Below are positions 33,116 to 44,013 of a DNA stretch of 64,000 bases, in pieces (within the stretch, counting starts at the first letter, position 1; every line of letters begins with the position of its first letter). The DNA is from UBA6164 sp964344155. Lineage in GTDB: Bacteria > Patescibacteriota > Gracilibacteria > BD1-5 > UBA6164. The translations under genes were made by a program, and so were the position numbers. The DNA lies in contig CAYFMG010000006.1 in the NCBI GenBank assembly GCA_964344155.1, positions 5,808 to 69,807 of the forward strand, given 5' to 3'. The notes below the pieces were generated by a model. The model searched no databases and was not told where the DNA came from. It was given only the letters and a program-made list of their open reading frames with translations.

Positions 33116-34621
33116 ATGGCTAACGATTTACTTAATAATATTATAAGTGAAGTTGAGAAAAAATTAGACTCAGCAAATATAAATCCGGAAGTAGAAAATG
33201 TATGAGAAGTTTTTTACTTAGCAGATGGTGTAGCAAAAGTTTCAGGTTTAAGAAACGTTGCTTATAACGAATTAGTTGAATTTGACTCATGAGCAGTATG
33301 AGTAGCTTTAAACTTAGAAGATCATTTTGTTTGAGTAATTATCCTTTCAGGATTCAACTCTATTAAAGAATGAGAAAAAGCAAAAGCAACAGCTAGAACT
33401 CTTGAAGTACCTGTAGGACCAGAAATGATTGGTAGAGTAGTTGATGCTTTAGGTAATCCTGTAGATGGTTTAGGTGATATTAAATCAAAAGAAAATTACC
33501 CAATTGAAAGAGTTGCTACATGAGTAATGGATAGAAAATCTGTACATGAACCAATGGAAACTGGTATTAAAGCAGTTGATGCATTAGTACCAATTGGTAG
33601 AGGACAAAGAGAACTTATTATTGGTGATAGACAAACAGGTAAAACACAAGTTGCTATTGATGCAATATTAAACCAAAAAGGTCAAAATATGATTTGTGTT
33701 TACGTAGCAGTAGGGCAAAAAGAAGGTAAAGTTGCAAGAGTAGTTGAAGAATTAAGAGCTAGATGAGCTATGGATTATACTATAGTTGTTACAGCTTCAG
33801 CTTCAGATCCAGCTTCAATGCAATATTTAGCTCCATATGCTGGTTGTGCTATGGGTGAATACTTCATGTTTAACAAACAGCATGCTTTAATCATATATGA
33901 TGATTTATCTAAACAAGCAAATGCATATAGAGAAATGTCACTTCTATTAAGAAGACCACCATGAAGAGAAGCGTATCCATGAGATGTATTCTATCTTCAC
34001 TCTAGATTACTTGAAAGAGCATCAAAAGTAAGTGATGCATTATGAGCAGGTTCTTTAACAGCTCTACCTATAATTGAAACTCAAGCAGGTGATGTATCAG
34101 CTTATATCCCAACAAATGTAATATCTATTACAGATGGTCAAATATTCTTAGAATCTGATTTATTCAACTCTGGTCAAAAACCAGCGATAAGTGTATGATT
34201 ATCAGTATCGAGAGTATGAGGTGCTGCACAAGTAAAAGCTATGAAAAAAGTATCAGGTACTTTAAAACTTGATCTAGCTCAATACAGAGAATTAGCAGCG
34301 TTTTCACAATTTGCTTCTGACTTAGATGCTTCTACTAAACTACAATTAGAAAGAGGTAAAAGAATGATGGAGTTATTAAAACAAAATGTATTTGAACCTG
34401 TTAACGTACCAAAACAAGTTTGTATAATGTATGCTGGTTCAAAAGGACACTTAGATAATATTCCAGTAGAAAAAATTAAAAAAGTTGAAAATGATTTATA
34501 CTTAAGTTTAGAAGAAGAAAAAACTATACTTGATTCTATAACTAAAGAAAAACAAATAACAGAAGATACAGAAGCTAAATTAAAAGAAGTTATCTTAAAA
34601 GTGGTAGACTTAAATAAATAA
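33116..34621 (+). CDS. atpA: F-type ATP synthase subunit alpha
   Basis: Non-catalytic nucleotide-binding subunit of F1, 501 aa. The P-loop is G-D-R-Q-T-G-K-T near residue 170. Other marks are V-G-Q-K-E-G-K-V-A, I-I-Y-D-D-L-S-K-Q (Walker B), L-R-R-P-P-G-R-E-A-Y-P-G-D-V-F (UGA for both glycines) and the signature S-V-G-L-S-V-S-R-V-G-G-A-A-Q. The N-terminal helix (N-N-I-I-S-E-V-E-K-K-L) is the site that binds delta. Confidence 0.98.
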
Positions 34622-34625
34622 TAGC

Positions 34626-34731
34626 AAACCTCTTACCTGAATCCTTACTCCTTCCCAGGAGCAAGGGGCTACAAATAAAACAAAGTTCCTCTTTCCCCTG
34701 TTAAGGGGAGAGAATTCAAGAGAGAGGTATT
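34626..34731. repeat. Two-lobed palindromic intergenic element, copy 5 (diverged)
   Basis: AAACCTCTTACC ... GAGAGGTATT outer arms, left lobe CTCCTTCCCAGGAGCAAGG (imperfect), right lobe CTTTCCCCTGTTAAGGGGAGAG, inner GGGGCTACAAA. It splits atpA from atpG. Confidence 0.75.
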
Positions 34732-34755
34732 AATTTTTTATACATAATACAAATT

Positions 34756-35655
34756 ATGGCAAATTCAAAAGAGATAAACAGAAGGATTAAATCTATTAAA
34801 AATACTGCAAAAATTACTAAGGCTATGGAGCTTATTTCAACTGTAAAGATGAAAAAATCACAAGACCTAGCCTTAGAAAAAAAAGAGTATATCACTTGAA
34901 TTCTAAAAGTATTAATGAATTTAAATGAAAGCCTTTCAGATACTGCGTATTTTAACAATAAGAAAAATACTTCAAAAACACTTTGAGTTATTATAACATC
35001 AAATAAATGATTATGTTGAGGTTATAATATAAATGTTATGAAAAAAGTTAATCAATATGTAAAGGAACATAATGAAGAGATGGAATTTGTTACTCTTTGA
35101 AAAAGAGGTAGCCAATTCATAGCAAGAACAGGTAACAAAATAGTTGCTGATTTCTCTGAAGATTTCTCTGATAATATTGATTACAACTTTGCAAAATCTT
35201 CATCAAGATTAATTATAGATAAATTTACTTCAGGGGAGTATAACAAAGTAGTTGTATTTTATAATTACTATGTAAATACAATTAAACAAATCCCTGTAGC
35301 TAGATGATTTTTTCCATTAACTGATGAAGTCATTGAAAAATATTTTAGTGCAATATTATGATCTGAATATAAGTATTTAGAAGATGATGAGTCTTTACAA
35401 TATACAATTGAACCAAGTACTGAAGATCTTATAGAGGAGGTATTACCAATGCTTGTTGATTCTATGTTTTATGATATATTGATAGAATCAAAGGCAAGTG
35501 AACATAGTTCTAGAATGATAGCCATGAAAAATGCTAAAGATAATGCTAACAAATATGCTAGTAAACTTACTCTTCAGTATAATAAGGCTAGACAAGCTGC
35601 TATTACTAAAGAAGTTTCTGAAATAGTTAGTTGAGTAGAATCTATGAAAGATTAG
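34756..35655 (+). CDS. atpG: F-type ATP synthase subunit gamma
   Basis: Central rotor shaft, 299 aa. The N-terminal helix N-R-R-I-K-S-I-K-N-T-A-K-I-T-K-A-M-E is diagnostic, with T-S-N-K-G-L-C-G-G-Y-N in the Rossmann-like domain. The C-terminal helix has A-S-E-H-S-S-R-M-I-A-M-K-N-A-K-D-N-A. Stop is TAG. Between atpA and this gene lies a palindromic element, so internal termination or RNA processing could tune F1 subunit ratios. Confidence 0.97.
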
Positions 35656-35695
35656 AAAAAGAAAAGGAAAAAGTTTTATTTTTAAAAATAGCTTT

Positions 35696-36076
35696 ATGAG
35701 AACAAAGATTAGATATGATAGGTTATTCCAAAATATATTATTTTATATATTTTACTTGTTATTAGCTTCGTTTATTTTTTCTTTCATATTTCCTTTATTC
35801 TTAATAATCTTATGACAAGAAATACCAACTTCAACTAGTAGTATATTTGATATTCTTCAAGTATTACTGGCTGTGGTTCTATTGATATTAAGTTTAAGAT
35901 ATAGAAAATATTTTTACCTACCAATGTATGATGATTTTTTATTAGAACCAGAAGAAGAAGTTGTAATAGAAAAGCCAAAGGAAGAAAAACAAATAGTAGA
36001 AGATGAACAAATAGTAGAGGAAGAACAAGAAAAAGAATTAAAACTTGATATAAAAATTGGTAGGGAAATAAAATAA
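35696..36076 (+). CDS. Two-TM membrane protein inserted in the ATP synthase operon
   Basis: 126 aa, no recognised family. Two hydrophobic segments (about residues 15-40 and 50-66) are followed by a Glu/Lys-rich cytosolic tail (E-E-E-V-V-I-E-K-P-K, E-Q-I-V-E-E-E-Q-E-K-E). It sits between atpG and atpD, where most bacteria have nothing, 40 bp after atpG and 31 bp before atpD, on the same strand. It may be an accessory or assembly factor of the enzyme. That is inferred from position only. Confidence 0.75.
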
Positions 36077-36107
36077 TTTAAAAAAATTTAATTTTTAATT
36101 TTATAAT

Positions 36108-37505
36108 ATGCATACTTGAAAAATTACTAAAATAGTTTGAGTAGTAATCGATGTTGAATTTACAGATGGATATGTACCATCTATTTATGAAGCATTAGAA
36201 GTTAAGGGTACTGAACATAGAGTAGTACTTGAAACTCAACAACAATTAGGTGATGGTATAGTTAGAACTATTGCCATGAATCCTATTGATGGTTTAAAAA
36301 GAGGTTTAGAAGTTGAAGCAACTGAAAATCCTATAAAAGTACCTGTATGAGAAAAAGTATTAGGTAGAATGTTTAATGTATTAGGTGATCCTATTGATGC
36401 TAAAGAAAAACCAAAAACTGAGCACAATGATCCTATCCATAGAGAAGCACCAAAATTTTCTGATTTAACAGTAAAAGCAGAACTTTTTGAAACGGGTATC
36501 AAAGTAGTTGACCTTATTGCTCCTATGCTTAAATGAGGTAAAGTAGGTCTTTTTGGTTGAGCATGAGTAGGTAAAACAGTTATCATGCAAGAATTAATCC
36601 ACAACATAGCTTCTGAGCATGGTGGTTATTCTGTAGTTGCATGAGTAGGTGAAAGAACAAGAGAATGAAATGATTTATACCACGAAATGGAAGAATCTGG
36701 AGTAATTGATAAAACAGCTATGGTATTTGGACAAATGAATGAAGCTCCAGGACCAAGAGCAAGAGTAGCTTTAACAGGTTTAGCTATGGCTGAACATTTT
36801 AGAGACAGAGAAAAAAGAGATGTATTATTATTCGTTGATAATATATTCAGATTTACTCAAGCTGGTTCAGAAATCTCAGCACTTTTAGGTAGAATACCTA
36901 GTGCAGTATGATATCAACCAACTCTAGCAACTGATATGGGTGCTCTACAAGAAAGAATTACTTCTACAAAAGATGGTTCTATTACTTCTGTACAAGCTGT
37001 ATATGTTCCTGCTGATGATCTTACAGATCCAGCTCCAGCAACTACATTTGCCCATCTTGATTCTACTATAGTATTATCTAGATCTATTGCAGAACTTGGT
37101 ATCTATCCAGCAGTAGATCCACTTGATTCTACTTCTACAGTATTAGATCCAAACGTTGTTTGAGAAGAACACTACAATGTAGCAAGAGAAGTTCAAAGAA
37201 TACTTCAAAAATATAAAGAATTACAAGATATTATTGCTATATTAGGTATGGATGAATTATCTGAAGATGATAAACAAACTGTAGCAAGGGCTAGAAGAGT
37301 ACAAAAATTCTTAAGTCAACCTTTCTTTGTTGCTGAACAATTTACATGAACTCCATGAGTATATGCTAAATTATCAGATACAGTTTCTGGTTTCAAAAAG
37401 ATTATTGAAGGTGAAGTAGATCACATTCCAGAAGGTTATTTCTTATATAAAGAAACACTTAATGATGTAATTGCTGCTTACGAAAAAGACAATAAAGGTG
37501 AATAA
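36108..37505 (+). CDS. atpD: F-type ATP synthase subunit beta
   Basis: Catalytic F1 subunit, 465 aa. The P-loop G-G-A-G-V-G-K-T (near residue 150) has UGA at two of its glycines, one of the clearest proofs of the code change. G-E-R-T-R-E-G-N-D-L-Y (catalytic Glu), Walker B L-L-F-V-D-N-I-F-R-F and the DELSEED loop (M-D-E-L-S-E-D-D-K) are all present. P-A-V-D-P-L-D-S-T-S is standard. Complete and canonical. Confidence 0.99.
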
Positions 37506-37527
37506 TAATTAATTATTATAAAAAACT

Positions 37528-37959
37528 ATGAAAATAGAAATATTATCATTTACATGAAATCTGTTTAAATCAGATAGCGTTGAACAAGTTACTGCTATGA
37601 CTAGTATTTGAGAAGTAACTATTTTAAAAGATCATACTCCTTTGGTATCAGTTTTGAAACCATCTGTTTTAAGTGTAGTTTATACTAATGGAAATGGAGA
37701 AAAAAAAGAAGAAGATTTTGCAATCGGTTGAGGAGTTTTAGAAGTTTCAAACTCTAATATAAAAGTATTAATTGATATGCTTATATCTGTTGATGATATA
37801 GATATAGACAAAGCTGAAAAAGCAAAACAAGATGCTATGGCTATGATGGAAAAATATAAAAATGCCAAAGATAAAGTTGATATGGAAAAATTTATTGAGG
37901 CTGAAGATATGTTATTAAAATCAGTTGCTCACTTGAAGTTAAGTGATATAAACAAATAA
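37528..37959 (+). CDS. atpC: F-type ATP synthase subunit epsilon
   Basis: Rotor subunit that regulates ATPase activity, 143 aa. The N-terminal beta-sandwich shows T-S-I-G-E-V-T-I-L-K-D-H-T-P-L-V-S (family G-E-x-x-I-L-x-x-H-x-P). G-G-G-V-L-E-V-S-N-S-N-I-K-V-L follows, then two C-terminal helices (residues about 90-140). It is the last gene of the operon, with a strong terminator right after the stop. Confidence 0.95.
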
Positions 37960-37990
37960 AAAAAAGAAACCGTAACGGTTTCTTTTTTTA
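37958..37990. terminator. Bidirectional terminator of the ATP synthase operon
   Basis: AAAGAAACCG / CGGTTTCTTT around TAA, with A and T runs on either side, between convergent genes. Confidence 0.9.
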
Positions 37991-37992
37991 TT

Positions 37993-40599
37993 TTAATTTT
38001 TGATACATCTTACTGAATAAGCATTTGTTCAAGCAGATGTTTCTCTTTTTACTTTTATAGAGTTATAATAAAATTCTCTGATAGTTGCACTAGAAGAATC
38101 TCAAGTTGATGTCCAGTATACTCAAGTATTTCATACTAAGTCTAGATTACCTCAACTAGTTTTACCAGCTAAAGGAAGTCCTAATGTATAACTTAAGTTT
38201 CAAGTAAGACTTGTATTATTTTTCCATCCTAGATTATTACAAACCCATCATGTATTAATATCATCACATCCAAGTACACTTTCAAGAGTTTTCCAATCAC
38301 TATCTGTAGGTACATGCCATCATGTAGGACAAGCTGATGCAGCATTAGCTAAAGTATATTTTTTTCAGAAAATATTATTTGATTGTCATGCAACAAAATC
38401 TGATTCAGTATCTGTTGTTGATACATTTGAACAAGTTGTTGTACTTCAGTAATAGTTATAACAAGTTTCTCCAGAGTGACTAGTACCATTTCATAAAGTA
38501 GAGTTACATCATGCCCATACTTGATCTCAAATTAATACATCTGGTTTCATACAATTATTATCAGCTTTTTTCCATTCTTTAGATGTAGATTCATAGTTTT
38601 GATATATAGCATCACCATTTAATTCATTTGAAAGAATTTTAAGATTTGTATCAATACTATTTTCATATAGTATTTCTTCATAAGTATTTTGTAAAGATAA
38701 TGATGTACCTCTATAGTTTTCTATTATATTATTTAAAATAATTCTTAATTCTTTTTCATCAAAGAAATTTCTTGCAGTTCTTTGATAAACTATAACATTT
38801 TGAGGATCATAATCAACAAGTCAATCATATGATACAGCTCAAGTATAACTATAAGGAGTGTTACTAAAACTATCATATACGAAATTATTACTATTTATTA
38901 TATCTGATAATCCAGAAACATTATCTGTATTAGTTGTTGTTATACTTGGTATAGAATATACATAATCAAGACCTCAAGTAGATACTTTTAATACTACTCA
39001 GTCATAATTTCATCTCATAGCACTGATCCATTCTTTTCTTACCACACTTCATGTGTAAACAATAACAGGAACTTCTCAAACTATATTATAACTAAATAAT
39101 GCTATATCATTAGTACAGTTACCAGCTTGGTCACATACTTTTGATACTTTAAAACTATATTCTCTAAATCAATTATCTACTTCAGATATATCTCTAGTAA
39201 CTGTTAGAGTATCATTTCAGCTAGATAAGAAATCTCATTTAGTTGTTAACTCAAAAGGAGAAGCATCAGTATTTTTATTTTCAAAATATCATTCAATAGA
39301 AACAATAGGTGAACCTAAGTTATTACTTACATTTATAGAAAAATCTTCATTATTTGTTGAATCAATATCAGCTCATGCTTTATTTACTCAATTTCAAGTT
39401 ATATCAATTAAAGCTGGAGCAGTTTTATCAATATTAGCAATTGAATAAGCTACAATTTTAGTATTACCAACTTTATCTTTTAAAGTTATATCCCCAGAAG
39501 TATTAGCAGGAAATGTTTTTGAATAAGTATTTCCAGAAATAGTCCAACCTGGAATATCATACATATCACAACCAGCAAGATTATCACTACAAGGTATAGA
39601 TACTGTAATATCTGTATTTGTCCAATTTGTATTTGAATAAGCTACAGCACTACAATTAGGAGGAGTTGTATCAATATTAGCAATTGAATAAGGCACTGAT
39701 ACAGCATTTCAAGCAGCATCTTTTACAGTGATAGAACCAGTTGCATTAGCTGTAAATGTTTTTGTATAAGTATTTAATATAGCAGACCATCCTGATATAT
39801 TAGACATATTACATCCTGATTTAGCATCATTACAACTAACTGTTGCAGTTACAGTTCAAGAAGTATGAGCTGTTTCAGAATAACTAATACTAGTTGTAGG
39901 CATTGTCGTATCAATATTAGTAATTGAATAAGCTACTGAATTAGTATTACCAGCTGTATCTTTTATAGTAATAGAACCTGAAGTATCTGATGTGAAAGTT
40001 TTAGAATAATTATTTCAAGAGACTGTCCAACCAGAAATAGCATACATATCACAGCTTGAATCAGTATCACTACACGCTATAGTTACAGTTACAGGTTGAT
40101 TTGTAGCAGAACTATCGGAATAACTTACAAATCATACAGGTGCAGTTTTATCTATTTTATCAACATTATAACTTACAGCACTAGTATTACCAACTTTATC
40201 TCTTATAGTAATAGAACCTGAAGTATTTGATGTAAATGTTCTAGAGTATGTACTACCAGAAATAGACCATCCAGAGATACTATACATATCACATGAAGAA
40301 CCTCCATCAGAACAAGTAATTGATACTGTTACAGATCAATTATTCCATGTAGAAGGAGAGTATGATACAGTAGAGCTAGGTCCTGTTGTATCATTTGCTA
40401 AACAATAAAAAGTACCAGAAGTACCAGCAGAAGTGCTTGTAACTACTGAAGTTGAGCTAGTAGATGCTACTTCTCAAGATCAACAGTTATTAGTCCCTGA
40501 ATTAGAACTATATGTTTTTGTTGATACTAGATAGTATCAAGCATTTGTTACAGTATAACTACAAAGAAATAATGTAATAAAAAGTAATAGTTTTTTCAT
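37993..40599 (-). CDS. Secreted multi-Ig-like protein with C-terminal FISUMP domain
   Basis: 868 aa with a signal peptide (residues 1-20, ending T-N-A). A Cys/Ser/Thr-rich head (T-Y-S-S-N-S-G-T-N-N-C-G-S-G-E) is followed by about five tandem Ig-like repeats of 65-70 aa. Each contains C-S/N-D, S/G-C-D/N-M, I-S-G-W and a closing K-D-x-A/V-G-N-T with D-x-T-x-P. The C-terminus (from about residue 690) is a FISUMP domain: C-P-T-G-W-H-V-P-T-D-S-D-W near 790 and Y-S-V-R-C-I-K-N at the end. Probably a surface or released adhesion protein. The protein at 59806 has the same head and repeat type. Confidence 0.85.
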
Positions 40600-40607
40600 A
40601 AAAAAAT

Positions 40608-40648
40608 AAGGTTTAATTACTAAATATATAATAATTAAACCATACTTT
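40608..40648 (-). terminator. Terminator-like hairpin between the pilin gene and the Ig/FISUMP gene
   Basis: On the minus strand: GGTTTAATTA / TAATTAAACC around an AT-rich loop, then TTATTTTTTT ending just before the downstream ATG. It could end the pilin transcript or act as a leader attenuator. Confidence 0.5.
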
Positions 40649-40676
40649 TAAAAAAATATCAAATTCTTGAACTATT

Positions 40677-41072
40677 TTAATTCTCTTTTAGATATCATAA
40701 CTCAAATTTTTTGTTATTATAACTTACAGAGTAAGAATATTTCTTGTACAAAATAGGATCATCTGGTAATTCATGAAGGGTGTTTAGGTTTTGAATTACA
40801 TTTGGTCATATTTCTCATTGTTTCCACAGTAAAACTCAGTTAGAAGTATCATATATTTCCTTGTAATTATCAGGGTCAGGATATCTTCAAGTATCTAGAA
40901 AATGAAGTTCTAAAGCTGTTTCTATTATAGCTACATCAGTTACTCTTACAGAGTTTCTTGTTTCTTTGTTATAATCATAAACCATTATGTATGCTACAAA
41001 TCATAAAATAGCCAATATAGTCATAGTGATAATTAACTCTACCAGAGTAAAAGCGTTTAATTTTTTAATCAT
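40677..41072 (-). CDS. Type IV pilin-like protein (small)
   Basis: 131 aa. Class III leader M-I-K-K-L-N-A with cleavage before F-T-L-V-E-L-I-I-T-M, then one hydrophobic helix. The pilin head retains R-N-S-V-R-V-T-D-V and the G-R-Y-P-D-P-D-N motif seen in the giant adhesins, so this may be the ancestral short form. The -1 residue is Ala rather than the usual Gly. Likely a pseudopilin or major pilin of a type IV pilus, processed by the peptidase at 57201. Confidence 0.9.
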
Positions 41073-41204
41073 AGTATTTTGAATTATGTATTAAGATTAT
41101 ACTATTATATATATTTTTTATTTTTTACAAAAAAAAAATTGTATTTTTTTATTTTTTCTTATTATGTAAATATAATTATTTTATTTAATTGAAAACATAG
41201 TATT

Positions 41205-41762
41205 ATGGAAAAATTTTTAAAAGAAGTTGTAGAAGCAAATAAGTTTGAATTATTAATTGATACAAATTTATTTCCAAAAGATATAGTTTTAAAATCTGCT
41301 TACAATTTTTTAGATAGAGGGTATTTCTTTTTTAAACTAGATTCTGATGGAAATATATTACTTCAGTTTACAAAAAAAGAAGAAAACAATGAAAAACCAG
41401 AAACAATTATATGAGATTTTTCAGATGAGTTACTTAGTGTTTACTTGAGAGATAAACTAGAAAATGATAATAAAAATATAAGGGAAATAATAGTATGATC
41501 AGCTATAAAAAATAGCTTAGATCCTAGTAATTTTGTAGAAATAGATACAGAAAAACAAGCTTTATTAGAAGAAAATACTGTAAATTTTGATAAGGATATA
41601 GATGAAATATTAGAAGAAATAGAAAATGATCCAGAATTAAAAATAGATGAAGAAGAAATAGATAAAATGTTAAAAGAAGTAGAGAATGAGTCAAATCAGG
41701 ATAACTCTATTAGAGTAGACCCTGAAGCTGTAAAAAAAGCAAAAGAGAATTTTAAAAAATAA
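41205..41762 (+). CDS. hxsD: His-Xaa-Ser system protein HxsD
   Basis: 185 aa. Residues about 10-110 match HxsD: a strand F-E-L-L-I-D-T-N-L-F, a helix I-V-L-K-S-A-Y-N-F-L-D-R-G-Y-F-F-F, then F-S-D-E-L-L-S-V-Y-L-R-D-K-L, which resembles the L-L-N-D-Y-x-L-R signature of the family. HxsD is a small companion of the Hxs radical SAM maturases, perhaps a peptide-recognition protein. An acidic C-terminal tail (residues about 120-185) is extra compared with typical 100-aa members. It heads the cluster, with a second HxsD-like gene and hxsB directly downstream. Confidence 0.75.
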
Positions 41763-41775
41763 AAATTCAAAAATA

Positions 41776-41973
41776 ATGAAAAAAGAATTTGAAATAAATA
41801 CTGAGCTATACTCAGAAAATATAATAAAACATGCAATAGAAGATTTTAAAGATGTTTCTAATATAGAAATTGATAAAAATAAATTATCTATTGAGTGAGA
41901 AAATGATACAGAAATAACAGAAATTTTTAGTGAATTTATGAATTATGTTATTTGATCTTATAATGAATTATAA
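41776..41973 (+). CDS. Small HxsD-like protein
   Basis: 65 aa, too short for most gene finders and containing in-frame UGA-Gly. F-E-I-N-T-E-L-Y-S-E-N-I-I-K-H-A-I resembles the strand-helix opening of HxsD, and the end (I-F-S-E-F-M-N-Y-V-I-G-S-Y) resembles its C-terminal helix. It lies 13 bp after hxsD and 3 bp before hxsB, which argues for a real, translationally coupled gene. It may be a peptide-binding partner for one of the other maturases. Family assignment is tentative. Confidence 0.6.
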
Positions 41974-41976
41974 AAT

Positions 41977-43449
41977 ATGTTAGATATACAAAAAATAAAA
42001 AAATTGGATAATAATACATGATTTTTTAGATTTAAAAAATTTGAGAATGATTATCTAATAACAAATGATATATGAAAATATAGTTTTTTAAACAAAGAAG
42101 GTTTTGAAAAATTTATATCATGAGATATGAAAGGGGGAGATAAGTACGAAGAACTAAAAAGAAAAAAGTTTATAAAAAATGAAAATTACGAAAAAGATAC
42201 ATCTCTTGTTTATGCTGAGAAAAATCACTTCTTAGCTTATGGTCCTTCTTTACATATAATAGTTACTACACTTAGGTGTAATCATAAATGTAGGTATTGT
42301 CATGCTGCTGTTGCTCCAATGACAGCTAAAGAAATGGATATGACAGAGGATACAGCTAGAAAAGTTGTAGATACTATATTTTATACTTCAAATCCAAGTG
42401 TTACAATAGAATTTCAATGATGAGAATCTCTTGTAAATTGGGATATTGTAAAGTTTATTATAGAATATGCAGAAGTAAAAGCTCATCACTTAGGTAAAAA
42501 TCTTGATTTTGCATTGGTTACAAACTTAAGTTTGATGGATGATGAAAAACTAGAATATTTACTTAATCACAATGTAGGTATTTCAACTAGTCTTGATGGT
42601 GATGAAGAAGTACATAATTATAATAGAACATATAAAGAAGGAAATAGTTTTGAAAAAGTTACTTATTGGATTAAAAAAATAAATTCAGAGTACAAGAAAA
42701 GAAAAAGAAACCAAAAAGTATGAGCTCTAGTTACTGTAACAAAGAAAACTTTAGGGAAGTACAAGGAATTAATAGATACATATGTAGAGTTATGACTTGA
42801 TAGCGTCTTCTTAAGACCATTAAATCCTTACTGATTTGCTGCTGCAGATTTAGAAACACTATGATATTCTACACAGGATTTTGTTAAATTCTACCAAAAT
42901 AGTTTAGATTATATTATAGAACTAAATAATAAATGAGTTAACTTTAGAGAAGATTTAACAAGTATATATTTATCAAAAATACTTACAGATACAGATCCAA
43001 ATTATCTAGATGAAAGAAGTCCTTGTTGAGCAGGTATATGACAGGTGGCATATAATTATGACTGAAAAGCCTATACTTGTGATGAGGGAAGAATGCTTGC
43101 TCGTATGTGAGATGATAACTTTTTAATGTCAGACTTAAAAGATTCTCCTGAAGAAATGTATAAAGAAATGATAGAATCACAAACAACAAAGATAATGGTT
43201 CAAGCATCAACTCTAGATTGATTACCATGATATAATGATTCAGTTTATAAACCATATATATGAGTTTGTCCTGTTCATAGTTATAAAACAAGCTGAAATA
43301 TAATTCCAAACTATGCAAAAGATCATAAAAAAGAATTAGATTATGCTGTTTTGGATAATATCTTTGAAAGATTGAGAGATATAGAAATCAAAAAAACTTT
43401 TGCAAAGTGGGTAGGTGTTCAGCTTACTTCACCAAGTAGTAAGTGTTAG
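41977..43449 (+). CDS. hxsB: His-Xaa-Ser system radical SAM maturase HxsB
   Basis: 490 aa. The radical SAM cluster is C-N-H-K-C-R-Y-C (Cys101, 105, 108). HxsB hallmarks are dense: F-L-A-Y-G-P-S-L-H-I-I-V before the cluster, I-E-F-Q-G-G-E-S-L-V-N-W-D, A-L-V-T-N-L-S-L-M, I-S-T-S-L-D-G, V-F-L-R-P-L-N-P-Y-G-F-A-A, and a C-terminal SPASM-like part with Cys residues (S-P-C-G-A-G, Y-T-C-D-E-G-R, G-V-C-P-V-H). It should modify the His-Xaa-Ser peptide encoded next. The N-terminal domain is the RRE-like region usual in the family. HxsC, the usual second maturase, is not recognisable here. Confidence 0.9.
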
Positions 43450-43522
43450 AAAAAAACTTTTGAAAAAAAGTAAAAAATGGTTAGTATAGTAACTATAATA
43501 ATTCTTAAACTAAATAAAAATT

Positions 43523-43978
43523 ATGAATTCTCTAAAAAAGAAATCTCTTCCGAAGCTTAAGAAAAAGTTAAAATGATTTATTACAGATGAATCATGAAAA
43601 ATAAGTAAAAAAGATGCATTATGACTTAGTTCATGAGCAGTTCTTTTAAGTTGAGCTAGTGAAGTAGATGCTGGGTGTAGTGTTTCGGTTAATCATGCCA
43701 GCTGAGTAGCAAATGGTCACTTTTCTAAAAATCCATGAACATCACATAAAAGTGGTAATACTCACTGTAGTACTGCTCGGTGAAGTCATAGAAATTATGG
43801 TATTTGTAGTCCTGGTAGTGTTAGTGTTAGTAGTGTTACTGGTACTGTAAATGGTCACTTGAGTAGAGTTCCTGGATATAGTTGAGGTAATTGACACTGT
43901 AACCATAGTTCTAGTTGAAGTGGTAGTGGTTCAGGTTCAGGTAGTGGTTCAGGAAGTTGTAGTTGTTCTTCTTGTTAA
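43523..43978 (+). CDS. hxsA: His-Xaa-Ser repeat precursor peptide (HxsA-like)
   Basis: 151 aa. The leader (residues 1-50) is Lys-rich, then D-E-S-G-K-I-S-K-K-D-A-L-G-L-S-S-G-A, a helix plus a hydrophobic stretch. The core (51-151) is rich in Ser, Gly, His and Cys. Six H-x-S motifs start at H58, H66, H75, H81, H112 and H128, with two H-x-N at H89 and H125. Seven Gly-Ser repeats and a terminal C-S-C-S-S-C close it. Ten UGA-Gly codons hide the gene in the standard code. Position right after hxsB and the motif pattern identify the substrate. The symbol is by analogy. Confidence 0.8.
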
Positions 43979-44013
43979 TTTTGAAAAAAATTTATTCTTT
44001 ATCTAATTTAATT

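Noticed and set aside
38600..40600. Tandem repeats in the Ig-like gene as a CRISPR array
   Set aside because: Repeat unit is about 200 bp, in frame and protein-level. Spacing and divergence do not fit CRISPR.
43460..43499. Promoter directly upstream of the precursor gene (TTGAAA ... TATAAT)
   Set aside because: The spacer is 28 bp, too long for a sigma-70 promoter. A TATAAT-like box alone is not evidence in such AT-rich DNA.
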